Of a stretch of 64,000 nt of DNA, positions 28,218 through 37,204 are shown piece after piece. This stretch comes from Nitrosomonas sp. (GTDB taxonomy: Bacteria > Pseudomonadota > Gammaproteobacteria > Burkholderiales > Nitrosomonadaceae), in NCBI GenBank assembly GCA_019635215.1, contig JAHBZZ010000014.1:18201-82200 (forward strand), given 5' to 3'. The notes under the pieces are model-generated. The model saw only the letters and a program-made list of their open reading frames with translations. It was not told where the DNA came from and made no database searches. Made by a program: the position numbers and the translations under genes. Position 1 is the first letter of the stretch, and every line of letters begins with the position of its first letter.

Positions 28218-29333
28218 GAAAAAACCTCCTCTAGTAAGGGTAACAATCCCGAAATGGATACAGCCGATCTGGTTCTGAAAATCAAAGCCTGGGGCAGGGT
28301 GCTCGGGTTCCAGGATGTTCGGATCGCCGATGCCTGTGCGGACATGTCCGCGGCGGAATCCGGCATGTTTCAGTGGCTGGATAAAGCATATCATGGCGAA
28401 ATGGATTATATGGCCAAACATGGCACCAAACGGTCCAGACCGTACGAACTGGTGCCCGGTGCGCAGCGTGTTATTTCGGTGCGCATGAATTATTCTCCGC
28501 CGAAAGCGGCGGATAGTTGGCCGGTGATTAACCAGGGTGAGAAAGCATTCATTTCGCGTTATGCCCTCGGGCGCGACTATCACAAAGTATTGCGCGCGCG
28601 CATGCAGAAACTGGCCGATCAAATCCGGGATGCTGTCGGGCCGTTTAATTACCGCGTTTTCTCCGACAGTGCGCCGGTCATGGAAATCGAATGGGCGCAG
28701 AAAGCCGGACTGGGCTGGCGTGGCAAGCATACATTACTGCTGTCGCGGCAGGCGGGTTCGTATTTTTTTCTCGGTGAAATCTACACCGATCTGTTACTGC
28801 CGGTTGATGAACCCATCGGCACAAAAGGGAGTTTCTGCGGCAGTTGCACCAAATGCATCGATATCTGTCCGACACAGGCGATTGTCGCGCCGTTTGAAGT
28901 GGACGCGCGCCGCTGCATTTCCTATCTGACGATCGAGCTGAAAAGCAGTATTCCCGGGCCGTTACGTCCATTGATCGGCAACCGCATTTATGGCTGTGAT
29001 GATTGTCAGCTGGTCTGTCCGTGGAATAAATTCGCGCAGATTACCGAAGAACCCGATTTCCATGTGCGTCATGGCTTGGATGACATCACGCTGGTTGAAT
29101 TGTTCCGCTGGAGTGCGGAAGAATTCGAAACCAAGCTGGCAGGCAGCCCGATCCGGCGTATCGGCTACCCGCAATGGCTGCGCAACATCGCCGTGGGACT
29201 GGGCAATGCACCCTATACGGAGGAAATCATGACAGTGCTATGCGCGCGGCTCGACGACCCGTCCGCAATGGTGCGCGAACATGTGCAGTGGGCGCTTGAG
29301 CAACAACAATCCAAAAAAACCGTGAGGGAGTAA
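28200..29333 (+). CDS. queG: Epoxyqueuosine reductase QueG
   Basis: Final step of queuosine synthesis: cobalamin- and Fe-S-dependent reduction of epoxyqueuosine in tRNA. Two ferredoxin-like clusters are seen, [13 protein letters not shown] and [10 protein letters not shown], plus the catalytic-site region ending in a HEAT-like tail; about 375 residues is normal. The first ATG (28200) lies inside the divergent tsaE 5' end; an in-frame ATG at 28254 would clear the overlap and still leaves the conserved core, so the true start is uncertain. The G+C content rises through this gene towards purT. Confidence 0.93.
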   Translation: MMSTAQEKTSSSKGNNPEMDTADLVLKIKAWGRVLGFQDVRIADACADMSAAESGMFQWLDKAYHGEMDYMAKHGTKRSRPYELVPGAQRVISVRMNYSPPKAADSWPVINQGEKAFISRYALGRDYHKVLRARMQKLADQIRDAVGPFNYRVFSDSAPVMEIEWAQKAGLGWRGKHTLLLSRQAGSYFFLGEIYTDLLLPVDEPIGTKGSFCGSCTKCIDICPTQAIVAPFEVDARRCISYLTIELKSSIPGPLRPLIGNRIYGCDDCQLVCPWNKFAQITEEPDFHVRHGLDDITLVELFRWSAEEFETKLAGSPIRRIGYPQWLRNIAVGLGNAPYTEEIMTVLCARLDDPSAMVREHVQWALEQQQSKKTVRE

Positions 29334-29335
29334 TT

Positions 29336-30553
29336 ATGGAGAGTCAGTATTTAATACTAGGCACGCCGCTGAGTCCGGGGGCAATTAAGGTCATGCTACT
29401 GGGCAGCGGCGAGCTCGGTAAGGAAGTCATTATCGCGCTGCAGCGGCTGGGTGTGGAAACCATCGCTGTGGACCGCTACGCGAATGCGCCGGGGCATCAG
29501 GTCGCGCACCGCGCGCATGTCATCAACATGGCTGATGGCCAGGCGTTGCGCGCGCTGATCGAACGGGAAAAACCACATATTGTCGTGCCGGAAATCGAAG
29601 CCATCGCTACCGACATGCTCGTGCAGATCGAACGGGAAGGACTGGCGACCGTCATCCCGACTGCGCGCGCCGCGCAATTGACCATGAACCGCGAAGGCAT
29701 CCGCCGACTGGCCGCGGAGACACTACAACTGCCTACCTCGCCGTATGTGTTCGCCGACAGCCTGGATGCACTCAGAAGCGCAATCGATGAACAGATCGGC
29801 TATCCCTGTATCGTCAAACCCGTCATGTCGTCATCGGGAAAAGGGCAATCCAAAGTGGATTCCGCCGCCGAAGTCGAAGCCGCATGGCACTATGCTGCAA
29901 GCGGTGGGCGCGTCGATCAGGGGCGCGTGATTGTTGAAGGCATGATTCAGTTCGACTATGAAATCACGCAACTGACCGTGCGCGCGAAAAACGCGGATGG
30001 CGGGATAGACACGTATTTCTGTGAACCGATCGGACATGTACAGGTACACGGCGATTATGTCGAAAGCTGGCAGCCGCAGGCCGTGTCGCCTGTTGCGCTG
30101 CAACGCGCGCGCGATTTTGCCAGGCGGATTACCGACGATCTTGGTGGTCTTGGCATTTTTGGCGTGGAGCTGTTCATTAAAGGTGACGACGTCTGGTTCA
30201 GCGAGGTCAGCCCACGCCCGCACGACACCGGCATGGTGACGCTGTGCAGTCAGATTCAGAGCGAATTCGACCTGCACGCGCGCGCCATTCTCGGCTTGCC
30301 GATCGACACTAGCGTGCGCGCACCCGGCGCCAGTGCGGTGATTTACGGCGGCATGGACGCGAAAGACATTGCCTTCAAAGGTGTGCAGGACGCGCTGCGC
30401 GTGCCGCAAAGCGATATCCGGCTGTTCGGCAAACCCGAAGCGTTCAAACGCCGGCGCATGGGTGTGGCGCTCGCCAATGGCGGCAATACCGACGAAGCTC
30501 GTGCGCGTGCTAAACTGGCGGCCGGTAAAATCATACCCATGACGAATTTATAA
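29336..30553 (+). CDS. purT: Formate-dependent phosphoribosylglycinamide formyltransferase
   Basis: ATP-grasp enzyme that formylates GAR with formate in purine synthesis, an alternative to PurN. 405 residues: N-terminal PreATP-grasp domain ([13 protein letters not shown]), central ATP-grasp ([30 protein letters not shown]) and the metal-site [13 protein letters not shown] near residue 285. It starts 2 bp after queG, with GGGAG in the end of that gene, so cotranscribed. Its G+C content (39 of 60 bases at 29641-29700) is far above most of the window. Confidence 0.96.
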   Translation: MESQYLILGTPLSPGAIKVMLLGSGELGKEVIIALQRLGVETIAVDRYANAPGHQVAHRAHVINMADGQALRALIEREKPHIVVPEIEAIATDMLVQIEREGLATVIPTARAAQLTMNREGIRRLAAETLQLPTSPYVFADSLDALRSAIDEQIGYPCIVKPVMSSSGKGQSKVDSAAEVEAAWHYAASGGRVDQGRVIVEGMIQFDYEITQLTVRAKNADGGIDTYFCEPIGHVQVHGDYVESWQPQAVSPVALQRARDFARRITDDLGGLGIFGVELFIKGDDVWFSEVSPRPHDTGMVTLCSQIQSEFDLHARAILGLPIDTSVRAPGASAVIYGGMDAKDIAFKGVQDALRVPQSDIRLFGKPEAFKRRRMGVALANGGNTDEARARAKLAAGKIIPMTNL

Positions 30554-30581
30554 ACCAGACAACAGACTGACAGGAAAAAAC

Positions 30582-31481
30582 ATGACTATTGCACAACTCA
30601 ACGCCGAATACGGCATCGCAGGAAAAGTTGAATTTATCGAAGGCAACGGCGGACTGACCATGATCCGGGTCAACACGCCCAAGGCCAGTGCGCTGATTTC
30701 CACGCACGCCGGACAGGTGCTCTCGTACCAGCCGGCGGGCGAGGAAGATATCCTGTTCTTAAGCAGCAAAGCCTATTATCAGGACGGCAAAGCGATCAAA
30801 GGCGGCGCGCCCATCTGCTGGCCGTGGTTTGGCCCCGATCCGGAAGGTAAAGGCCGTCCCGGACACGGCTTCGTGCGCAACCGTCCGTGGAGCGTCACCG
30901 GTACGGAAGCTCTGTCGAACGGTGATATCCGCGTGACGCTCGGTTTGACCGATACCGCGGAAACCCGAGCCATCTGGCCGCAGGCTTTCAACCTCACGCA
31001 GGAAATCGTCATCGGCGATTCACTCAATCTCGCCCTGATTACACGCAATAACAGCGCGGAAACCTTCGGCATCACGCAGGGCTTCCATACCTATTTCAAA
31101 GTCGGCGACATCACGCAAACCCATGTGCTCGGTCTTCAGGATTGCAGCTATATCGACAAGACCGACAACAGCGCAGAGAAAAAACAGACCGGTGAAGTCA
31201 CCATCGCAGCCGAAGTCGACCGTATTTACCGGGATGTCGGCAACACACTGATCATCGACGACAAAGCGCTTGACCGCTGCATCCAGATCCTGTCGCAAGG
31301 CAACAAAACCGCCGTGGTGTGGAACCCCTGGGAAAAAATTTCCAGAGAAATGGCCGATCTCGAAGACGCCGACTATCAGCGCTTCATCTGCGTCGAAACC
31401 ACCAACGCAGCGGATGACGTGATCGGCGTTGCGCCGGGCGGCGAATTCAGGCTGGTGGTGGATTATCGGGTGATGAAGTAG
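30582..31481 (+). CDS. yeaD: D-hexose-6-phosphate mutarotase (YeaD type)
   Basis: Aldose-1-epimerase superfamily member that interconverts the anomers of glucose-6-phosphate and similar sugars. 299 residues, with ISTHAGQVLSYQP, the GGAPICWPWFGP loop, and the catalytic-region QGFHTYF and VVWNPWE typical of the YeaD branch. AGGA is 6 nt before the ATG. It follows purT by 28 bp on the same strand and shares its high G+C (39 of 60 bases at 31381-31440), suggesting one transcriptional and evolutionary unit. Confidence 0.9.
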   Translation: MTIAQLNAEYGIAGKVEFIEGNGGLTMIRVNTPKASALISTHAGQVLSYQPAGEEDILFLSSKAYYQDGKAIKGGAPICWPWFGPDPEGKGRPGHGFVRNRPWSVTGTEALSNGDIRVTLGLTDTAETRAIWPQAFNLTQEIVIGDSLNLALITRNNSAETFGITQGFHTYFKVGDITQTHVLGLQDCSYIDKTDNSAEKKQTGEVTIAAEVDRIYRDVGNTLIIDDKALDRCIQILSQGNKTAVVWNPWEKISREMADLEDADYQRFICVETTNAADDVIGVAPGGEFRLVVDYRVMK

Positions 31482-31828
31482 TGTGATGTGATGAGTAGGT
31501 GAGTAGGGTGGATGAGCTCGCGTGGGCCCGATTAGCATTGTGCAATCGGGTGTATCATCTATGTTGTTGAGCAAGCAGGCCGAATGTCAAAGAAAAAATG
31601 ACCGAAGTGATCCGGTCGCAGTTCGAAGATGTTACGTGAGGAGCAATGTGTGAACTGGCATTTGAAAGTATGGTAGCGTACGGCCTTGAAGATTCGAAAT
31701 AGAGGGGCGGGTTGTGTCCAACGATGACATGCAGGTGTGGATTAGCGAAGCGTAATCTGGCTTAATGAATTAATCTACAATCAGAGTTTTGGGGCAGAAT
31801 TAATGATTGACGATCAGCTAAGGATAAG
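31482..31828. other. 347-bp gene-free stretch with inverted and repeat-like sequence
   Basis: Just behind yeaD lies GGGTGGATGAGC (31507-31518) and a 7-bp hairpin CCCGATT/AATCGGG (31527-31533, 31544-31550); near the other end is GTGTGGATTAGCGAAGCGTAA (about 31735-31755). These resemble the short repeats of type GGGTGGATTAGCGAAGCG scattered in many proteobacterial genomes. An 18-codon frame at 31646 has a ribosome-binding-like AGGAG but is too short to call. Composition drops sharply from that of yeaD. Confidence 0.45.
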
Positions 31829-32056
31829 ATGATGACAGGACAAGGTTCCGAAGGGAATGTTCTTGCAGCTATATGCAGTTTTCTCATACCCGGCTTAGGT
31901 CAGTTGGTTCAAGGTCGATTGTTCCGAGCATTTCTTTTTTTTGGCGTTGTCAGTGTGAGCTACTTTTTTGCTGTACTGATTATTCCAGCAATTGTGGGAG
32001 GTTTTATACATTTGTGGTCGATCTTGGATGCTGCCAAATTTAAAGGAGAGCGCTGA
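31829..32056 (+). CDS. Small membrane protein, two-helix type
   Basis: About 75 residues with two hydrophobic segments: AAICSFLIPGLGQLVQGRL and FLFFGVVSVSYFFAVLIIPAIV. The first, with PGLGQLVQGR, resembles the glycine-proline turn of TM2-type and related small bacterial membrane proteins. AAGGA (31820-31824) lies 4 nt before the first ATG and 7 nt before the second (31832), so the second may be the true start. Function unknown. Convergent with darP, 2 bp apart. Confidence 0.65.
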   Translation: MMTGQGSEGNVLAAICSFLIPGLGQLVQGRLFRAFLFFGVVSVSYFFAVLIIPAIVGGFIHLWSILDAAKFKGER

Positions 32057-32058
32057 AT

Positions 32059-32595
32059 CTATGTATCGCTGTTAGATGTCAGTAAAGTTTTCTGTATAGC
32101 TTGAAATAACAAGCGGTAATTTTTAGTCGAACTTCCAGATTTCCTTTCTTTTAAAGTATTTCGTATCAGTAAGTGGATATGCTTAATATCGGTTGTTGGA
32201 TATTTATCCGCAAATTCTGTTATCGCAATTGAATCTGTGAGCAACCGTTCGCGCCAGCGTTCAATGCGATGCAGTTGTGCGGTTTGATGCACACTAACCT
32301 GTTTCCAGGCATTGAGTTTTTCTTGGATGGATGATACATCGATTTTGCGCATGATTTTTCCGATGTATTGCAGCTGACGTTGTCGTGCACCAAACTTGCT
32401 GATTTGTTTCATTTGATTGATGGCATCGTGTAATTGCTCGGATAAATCCAATGCTGTCAATTGTTTGTCATTGAGTTCAACCAAATCTTCTCCTAGTTTC
32501 TGCAAAGCGTGCATGACTTTTTTTTGTTTTGTTTTGCTGGGTTTTTCGTCCGGATTAGTGGATGGAGGGATAGTTGGATTAATTTGCACAGTCAA
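32059..32595 (-). CDS. darP: Ribosome-associated factor DarP (YjgA, DUF615)
   Basis: 178-residue basic, mostly helical protein of the DUF615 family, which associates with 50S precursors. Characteristic parts: KVMHALQKLGEDLVELND, a Gln/Arg-rich helix RQRQLQYIGKIMRKID, and LHRIERWRERLL. Divergent from pmbA, as in many beta- and gammaproteobacteria, which supports the call. The 165 bp between the two starts should hold both promoters. Confidence 0.92.
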   Translation of the reverse strand: MTVQINPTIPPSTNPDEKPSKTKQKKVMHALQKLGEDLVELNDKQLTALDLSEQLHDAINQMKQISKFGARQRQLQYIGKIMRKIDVSSIQEKLNAWKQVSVHQTAQLHRIERWRERLLTDSIAITEFADKYPTTDIKHIHLLIRNTLKERKSGSSTKNYRLLFQAIQKTLLTSNSDT

Positions 32596-32760
32596 TTTTA
32601 AAAAATAATCTTAGATTTGAGCGGAGTAGGCTTGGATTGTATTTTGAATTTGTTTTACATCAATGCGTGTAAACCAAAACCGATATGCTGTTATCATAAC
32701 ATCAATATTTATACAGACTCTTATAGCAATCCTACCAATGTTTTTACAATCCTGAGTAAT

Positions 32761-34125
32761 ATGAATAATAATACTAAAATAGAGACGCAAATACATTTTT
32801 CTTACCCATTTTCCAAGCTTCAGCAAATTGCTGAGGATATTCTGAAACAAGCGAAAAAAGGTGGTGCCAGCGCTTGTGAAACCCATATTTCGGATGGTTT
32901 TGGTCAGACAGTTACAGTCCGCAAGAATGCCGTAGAAACAATTGAATATAATCGCGATAAGAGTCTTTCCGTAACCGTTTATATCGATCGGAGAAGAGGT
33001 AATGCCAGTACTTCGGATTTTTCTCTGCAAGCCATTTCTGACACTGTTGCAGCAGCATTGTCCATAGCACGCCATACTGCTGAAGATGACTGCGCCGGAC
33101 TTGCAGATATCGAGCTTATGGCTAAAAAATTCCCTGATCTGGATTTATACCATCCATGGGATTTATCAGTTGAGTCTGCCATTGAACTTGCGAAGAACTG
33201 TGAACAAGCAGCATTTGCGGTTGACCGGCGTATAACCAATTCTGAGGGTGCCAGTATCAGTATTAACGAGTCACAATTCGTGTATGCCAACAGTCTGGGT
33301 TTCTTGGGTGGTTATCCCTACTCTCGACATACAATCAGTTGCGCAGCGATTGCTGAACAGGGTGAATCCAAGCAACGGGATTATTGGTACTGTGTTGCGC
33401 GTAATTCAAAAGATCTGGAACCTGTAGCGAATATCGGGCGTAAAGCCGGTGAACGGACAGTTGCGCGTCTCGGTGCGCGAAAAATTGATACCTGTGAAGT
33501 TCCAGTATTGTTCGAAGCACCGGTCGCGTCGAGTTTGATCGGTCATTTTTCTGGCGCAGTCAGCGGTGGCAGTCTTTATCGTAAATCTTCATTTTTGTTG
33601 GGCAGCTTAGGACAGCAGATATTTGCGCAGGATATCAATATCAAGGAATCGCCACATTCGCCAAGGGGACTGGCGAGTAGTACTTTTGATGACGAAGGTG
33701 TGGCTACAGTGGAACGCAATGTGGTTGAACAAGGCGTGGTGAAAGGTTATTTTCTGAATAGTTATTCAGCACGTAAGCTCGGTATGCAGACGACGGGTAA
33801 TGCAGGCGGTGTTCATAATCTGCAAATCTATAATGATAATCCGATGGATTTTTCTGCACTGCTGAAAAATATGGGTACCGGTTTATTGATTACCGAAATG
33901 ATGGGTCATGGTGTGAATTCGGTTACCGGAGATTATTCGCGAGGTGTTTCAGGGTTTTGGGTTGAGCAAGGGGAAATTTGCTATCCTGTGGAAGAAATTA
34001 CGATTGCCGGTAACCTGAGAAAAATGTATCAGGGCATATCCGCCATTGGTAACGACATTATCGTGCGTGGTTCGAAACAAAGTGGTTCCATTCTGATTGA
34101 TTGTATGACCATAGCCGGTAACTGA
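32761..34125 (+). CDS. pmbA: Metalloprotease PmbA (TldE)
   Basis: Partner of TldD; the TldD/TldE heterodimer is a metalloprotease that matures microcin B17 and degrades the antidote CcdA in E. coli, with a general proteolytic role elsewhere. 454 residues from the ATG at 32761, usual length. Conserved parts: ETIEYNRDKSLSVTVY, HSPRGLASSTFDDEGV, and the C-terminal LLITEMMGHGVNSVTGDYSRG region. Like other TldE proteins it lacks the HExxxH zinc motif found in TldD. The frame is open upstream, but that part is not protein-like. Confidence 0.95.
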   Translation: MNNNTKIETQIHFSYPFSKLQQIAEDILKQAKKGGASACETHISDGFGQTVTVRKNAVETIEYNRDKSLSVTVYIDRRRGNASTSDFSLQAISDTVAAALSIARHTAEDDCAGLADIELMAKKFPDLDLYHPWDLSVESAIELAKNCEQAAFAVDRRITNSEGASISINESQFVYANSLGFLGGYPYSRHTISCAAIAEQGESKQRDYWYCVARNSKDLEPVANIGRKAGERTVARLGARKIDTCEVPVLFEAPVASSLIGHFSGAVSGGSLYRKSSFLLGSLGQQIFAQDINIKESPHSPRGLASSTFDDEGVATVERNVVEQGVVKGYFLNSYSARKLGMQTTGNAGGVHNLQIYNDNPMDFSALLKNMGTGLLITEMMGHGVNSVTGDYSRGVSGFWVEQGEICYPVEEITIAGNLRKMYQGISAIGNDIIVRGSKQSGSILIDCMTIAGN

Positions 34126-34153
34126 TTTCAATTACAGATAACGCAGCACAATG

Positions 34154-34879
34154 CTAACGCCGTCCATCGTACCATATGGGTAATTTATTCCGGTTTTGTA
34201 ATGCTTTGCGTGGACTGAGTATTACTTTAATGCATTGTTTAGTGATTTCCAGTCCCGAATAAAGCTTGAGCTTGCGTGCAGAAGTGATCAGCGGGTGACG
34301 CTTTAATAGGGTGAATTTTAAGCCGTGTTTGCGTCCCCACTGTTTAAGTAAATCACTCAAATCAATTTCATCAGCGGCATATAACGCCTGATTAAACCCG
34401 CCAATTTCGCGAAATGCATCCGCTCGGCAAACAACCAGTGCGCCGGATGCCCAGGTAAGGGTTACGGATATGATACTCCACAGTTTCAAAATGGCTGTTC
34501 CCCACCAGGGCGAATCGGGCATTTCCATCAGACTGCCGCAACCGACATAGTGACCGGAGTCGATAAGTTCAAGAATGTCGGAAATCATGCCTGGATTAAG
34601 CAGGCTGTCCGCGTCTACAAACAGAAACCAGTCACCCTTTGCGGCAGCGGCACCGGCATTACGCGCACGACTGATCTGGTTTATCGGTTCGAAAATAACA
34701 TGAGCGCCGAATTGTCTAGCCAGCTCGGCTGTCTTATCCGAAGAATTGTTATCAACAACAATGATTTCATAGGTGAACCCCGGTCTTGTGTTGGCACTCA
34801 GCGATTCGGAAACCGAGTTCAGGCAGTGCGTAATTAACCGTTCTTCATTGTAAGCCGGAATGATGACGGAAAGGTGCAT
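34154..34879 (-). CDS. Family 2 glycosyltransferase
   Basis: 241-residue GT-A fold enzyme: SVIIPAYNEE at the N-terminus, DNNSSDKT, and the metal-binding DADSLL (DxD region) near residue 93, with a later ADEIDL acceptor-side motif. No membrane helices apart from a moderately hydrophobic stretch around 130-150, so probably cytosolic or peripheral. Donor and acceptor are unknown. Convergent with pmbA and 110 bp from dapD; no glycan-cluster neighbours. Confidence 0.85.
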   Translation of the reverse strand: MHLSVIIPAYNEERLITHCLNSVSESLSANTRPGFTYEIIVVDNNSSDKTAELARQFGAHVIFEPINQISRARNAGAAAAKGDWFLFVDADSLLNPGMISDILELIDSGHYVGCGSLMEMPDSPWWGTAILKLWSIISVTLTWASGALVVCRADAFREIGGFNQALYAADEIDLSDLLKQWGRKHGLKFTLLKRHPLITSARKLKLYSGLEITKQCIKVILSPRKALQNRNKLPIWYDGRR

Positions 34880-34989
34880 GTTGATCGTTTATCGTATAAA
34901 AAACCATTTGACCGAAAAGATGCCGTAAATGCGAATACTGGGTATTTTACAGAATCATTGCATTCATCGTGCTTACGCTTCTGTCAATA

Positions 34990-35811
34990 TCAGATGCCGC
35001 GTAACAGTTCATTGATGCCTGTTTTGGAGCGTGTTTTGGCATCAACCTGTTTTACGATAACCGCGCAGTAAAGGCTGTATTCACCGTTCTTGGAAGGCAG
35101 ATTGCCGGATACGACGACGGAGCCTGGCGGAATGCGTCCGTAGGTGATTTCACCGGTTTCGCGATTATAGATTTTAGTACTTTGTCCTATGTATACACCC
35201 ATGGATATCACGGAATCCTCCCCGACTATAACACCTTCGACAATTTCAGAACGCGCGCCAATAAAGCAATTGTCTCCGATGATAGTGGGATTGGCCTGAA
35301 CGGGCTCGAGAACGCCGCCGATACCAACGCCGCCCGACAGATGCACATTTTTTCCGATTTGCGCACAGGAACCGACGGTTGCCCAGGTGTCCACCATGGT
35401 TCCTTCATCGACATATGCGCCGATATTGACATAGGATGGCATTAGAACGACATTGCTGGCAATAAATGCGCCTTTACGTACAGCGGCGGGGGGTACGACA
35501 CGGAAACCGCCATCCCGGAAATCACGGGAACTGTAGTCGGCAAATTTTGATGGTACCTTGTCGTAGTAATTGGAAAAGCCGCCTTTAATGAAGTTGTTGT
35601 CTTCGATCCGGAAAGATAGAAGTACGGCTTTTTTTATCCATTGGTGTGTTACCCAGTCGCCATCAACCTTTTCGGCAACACGCAGTTTGCCGTTATCCAG
35701 CATGTTAAGTACCTGCGCAATTGATTCTTTTAGGTTGGCATCCACATTACGTGGTGTTATTTCAGCGCGGCGATCAAAAGCTTCTTCGATAGTGGTTTGT
35801 AATTCCGTCAT
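34990..35811 (-). CDS. dapD: Tetrahydrodipicolinate N-succinyltransferase
   Basis: Succinyl-CoA-dependent step of the succinylase route to meso-diaminopimelate and lysine. 273 residues, E. coli size. N-terminal helical domain, then a left-handed beta-helix of hexapeptide repeats ([20 protein letters not shown], and so on) with the catalytic-site [13 protein letters not shown] and a C-terminal extension. AGGA lies 6 nt before the ATG. Preceded at 35 bp by dapC, the next enzyme of the pathway, on the same strand. Confidence 0.97.
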   Translation of the reverse strand: MTELQTTIEEAFDRRAEITPRNVDANLKESIAQVLNMLDNGKLRVAEKVDGDWVTHQWIKKAVLLSFRIEDNNFIKGGFSNYYDKVPSKFADYSSRDFRDGGFRVVPPAAVRKGAFIASNVVLMPSYVNIGAYVDEGTMVDTWATVGSCAQIGKNVHLSGGVGIGGVLEPVQANPTIIGDNCFIGARSEIVEGVIVGEDSVISMGVYIGQSTKIYNRETGEITYGRIPPGSVVVSGNLPSKNGEYSLYCAVIVKQVDAKTRSKTGINELLRGI

Positions 35812-35846
35812 AGTTTTTCCTAGATTGAAGATGGTTTATTCAGATT

Positions 35847-37049
35847 TCATGGATTCAAATGGGTTAACAGGTTTTTTATTCGATCAGCGGCATCCAGGCA
35901 TTCATCAAGTGCAGCAACCAGCGCTATGCGTACAAAGTTTGCTCCGGGATTAGTACCATGTACGCTGCGGCCCAGATAACTTCCGGGCAGAACAGTGACA
36001 TTATAGTCACCATATAACCGTTTGGTGAATTCTGTATCGCAGATCGGTGTTTTCATCCAGAGATAGAAACCGGCATCCGGTATCTGGACTGGCAGTGTGC
36101 CAGACAGCAGGCTTGTTACCTGGGAAAACTTTTCCCGGTACATGTGGCGATTATTTGCGACATGTGTTTCATCATTCCAGGCAGCCATACTGGCGGTCTG
36201 CGATGCCGGATTCATTGCACAGCCCTGGTAAGTGCGATAGAGCAGGTATTTGCGCAGAATTTGTGCATCGCCAGCCACGAATCCAGATCGCAACCCCGGA
36301 ACATTCGAGCGTTTGGATAAACTATTGAACACTACCAGCCGCGAGAAATTGCTTCGCCCTGACCGGTGAGCAGCTTCTAATGCACCAAGCGGAGGCGCGT
36401 TCTCATCCGGGTAGATTTCAGAATAACATTCGTCAGATGCGATGACAAAACCATAATGATCGGACAGTTCAAAGAGTTGCTGCCATTCGTCCATTGTCAT
36501 TACACTGCCTGTCGGATTATTGGGGCTGCATACATAAATCAGCTGCGCCTGTTTCCAGATTTCTTCCGGAAGCTGCGCATAGTTCAGGCGGAAATGATCT
36601 TCCGGGGCGGTATTGATAAACTGTGGACTGGCACCGGCCAGCAAAGCTGCGCCTTCATAAATTTGATAAAAGGGATTCGGGCAAATGACCGTGGGAGATC
36701 CCCCGTTTGCCGGATCGATCACTGCATGTGCAAAAGAAAATAAGGCTTCTCTGCTGCCGTTGACGGGGATAACCTCGGTTTCCGGATCAATGGCGGGCAA
36801 GTGATATCGCCGCATTAACCAGTTGGCAATACTCTGGCGTAAGGCGAGCGAGCCTTGCGTTGTTGGATAATTCGCCAAACCATCCAGATGGTGAATCATA
36901 GCTTGGCGAATGAAATCCGGTGTCGGATGCTTGGGTTCCCCGATATGCAGATCAATAGGCTTGAGGGGTGCATTGCGTGTTGTATCTTCAAGTAATTTTT
37001 TTAGCTTCTGGAATGGATAAGGTTGCAGAAGATCGAGATTCTGATTCAT
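35847..37049 (-). CDS. dapC: Succinyldiaminopimelate transaminase
   Basis: PLP aminotransferase (class I/II) acting directly after DapD. Motifs: IHLGEPKHPTP-type N-terminus, CSPNNPTGSV, SDECYSEIY, the PLP lysine in NSLSKRSNVPGLRSGF, and the carboxylate-binding Arg near the end. The ATG at 37049 gives 400 residues and begins with the typical LLQPYPFQKL block; the longer frame to 37118 adds 23 unlike residues. Its operon partner dapD fixes the substrate among the otherwise ambiguous aminotransferases. Confidence 0.93.
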   Translation of the reverse strand: MNQNLDLLQPYPFQKLKKLLEDTTRNAPLKPIDLHIGEPKHPTPDFIRQAMIHHLDGLANYPTTQGSLALRQSIANWLMRRYHLPAIDPETEVIPVNGSREALFSFAHAVIDPANGGSPTVICPNPFYQIYEGAALLAGASPQFINTAPEDHFRLNYAQLPEEIWKQAQLIYVCSPNNPTGSVMTMDEWQQLFELSDHYGFVIASDECYSEIYPDENAPPLGALEAAHRSGRSNFSRLVVFNSLSKRSNVPGLRSGFVAGDAQILRKYLLYRTYQGCAMNPASQTASMAAWNDETHVANNRHMYREKFSQVTSLLSGTLPVQIPDAGFYLWMKTPICDTEFTKRLYGDYNVTVLPGSYLGRSVHGTNPGANFVRIALVAALDECLDAADRIKNLLTHLNP

Positions 37050-37204
37050 AGTTTTATCTGCATGGTGCGCAGTCGTTTGGGTAAATTCCAGTGGGCGTTT
37101 TTCTTGAAATTGCTTCATTGGTCTGATGTGGTGCGATTATAAAGCGTGCAGGTTCGAATGACCAACCCAACAATCTGAAGCGATGTACCAGGTGATTTAC
37201 CAAT

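Noticed and set aside
29831-30409. 192-codon minus-strand frame inside purT
   Set aside because: Shadow frame of a G+C-rich gene; the purT protein is fully conserved on the plus strand.
31646-31702. 18-codon frame with AGGAG upstream, behind yeaD
   Set aside because: Too short to separate from chance; AGGAG-ATG spacing is short and no terminator follows.
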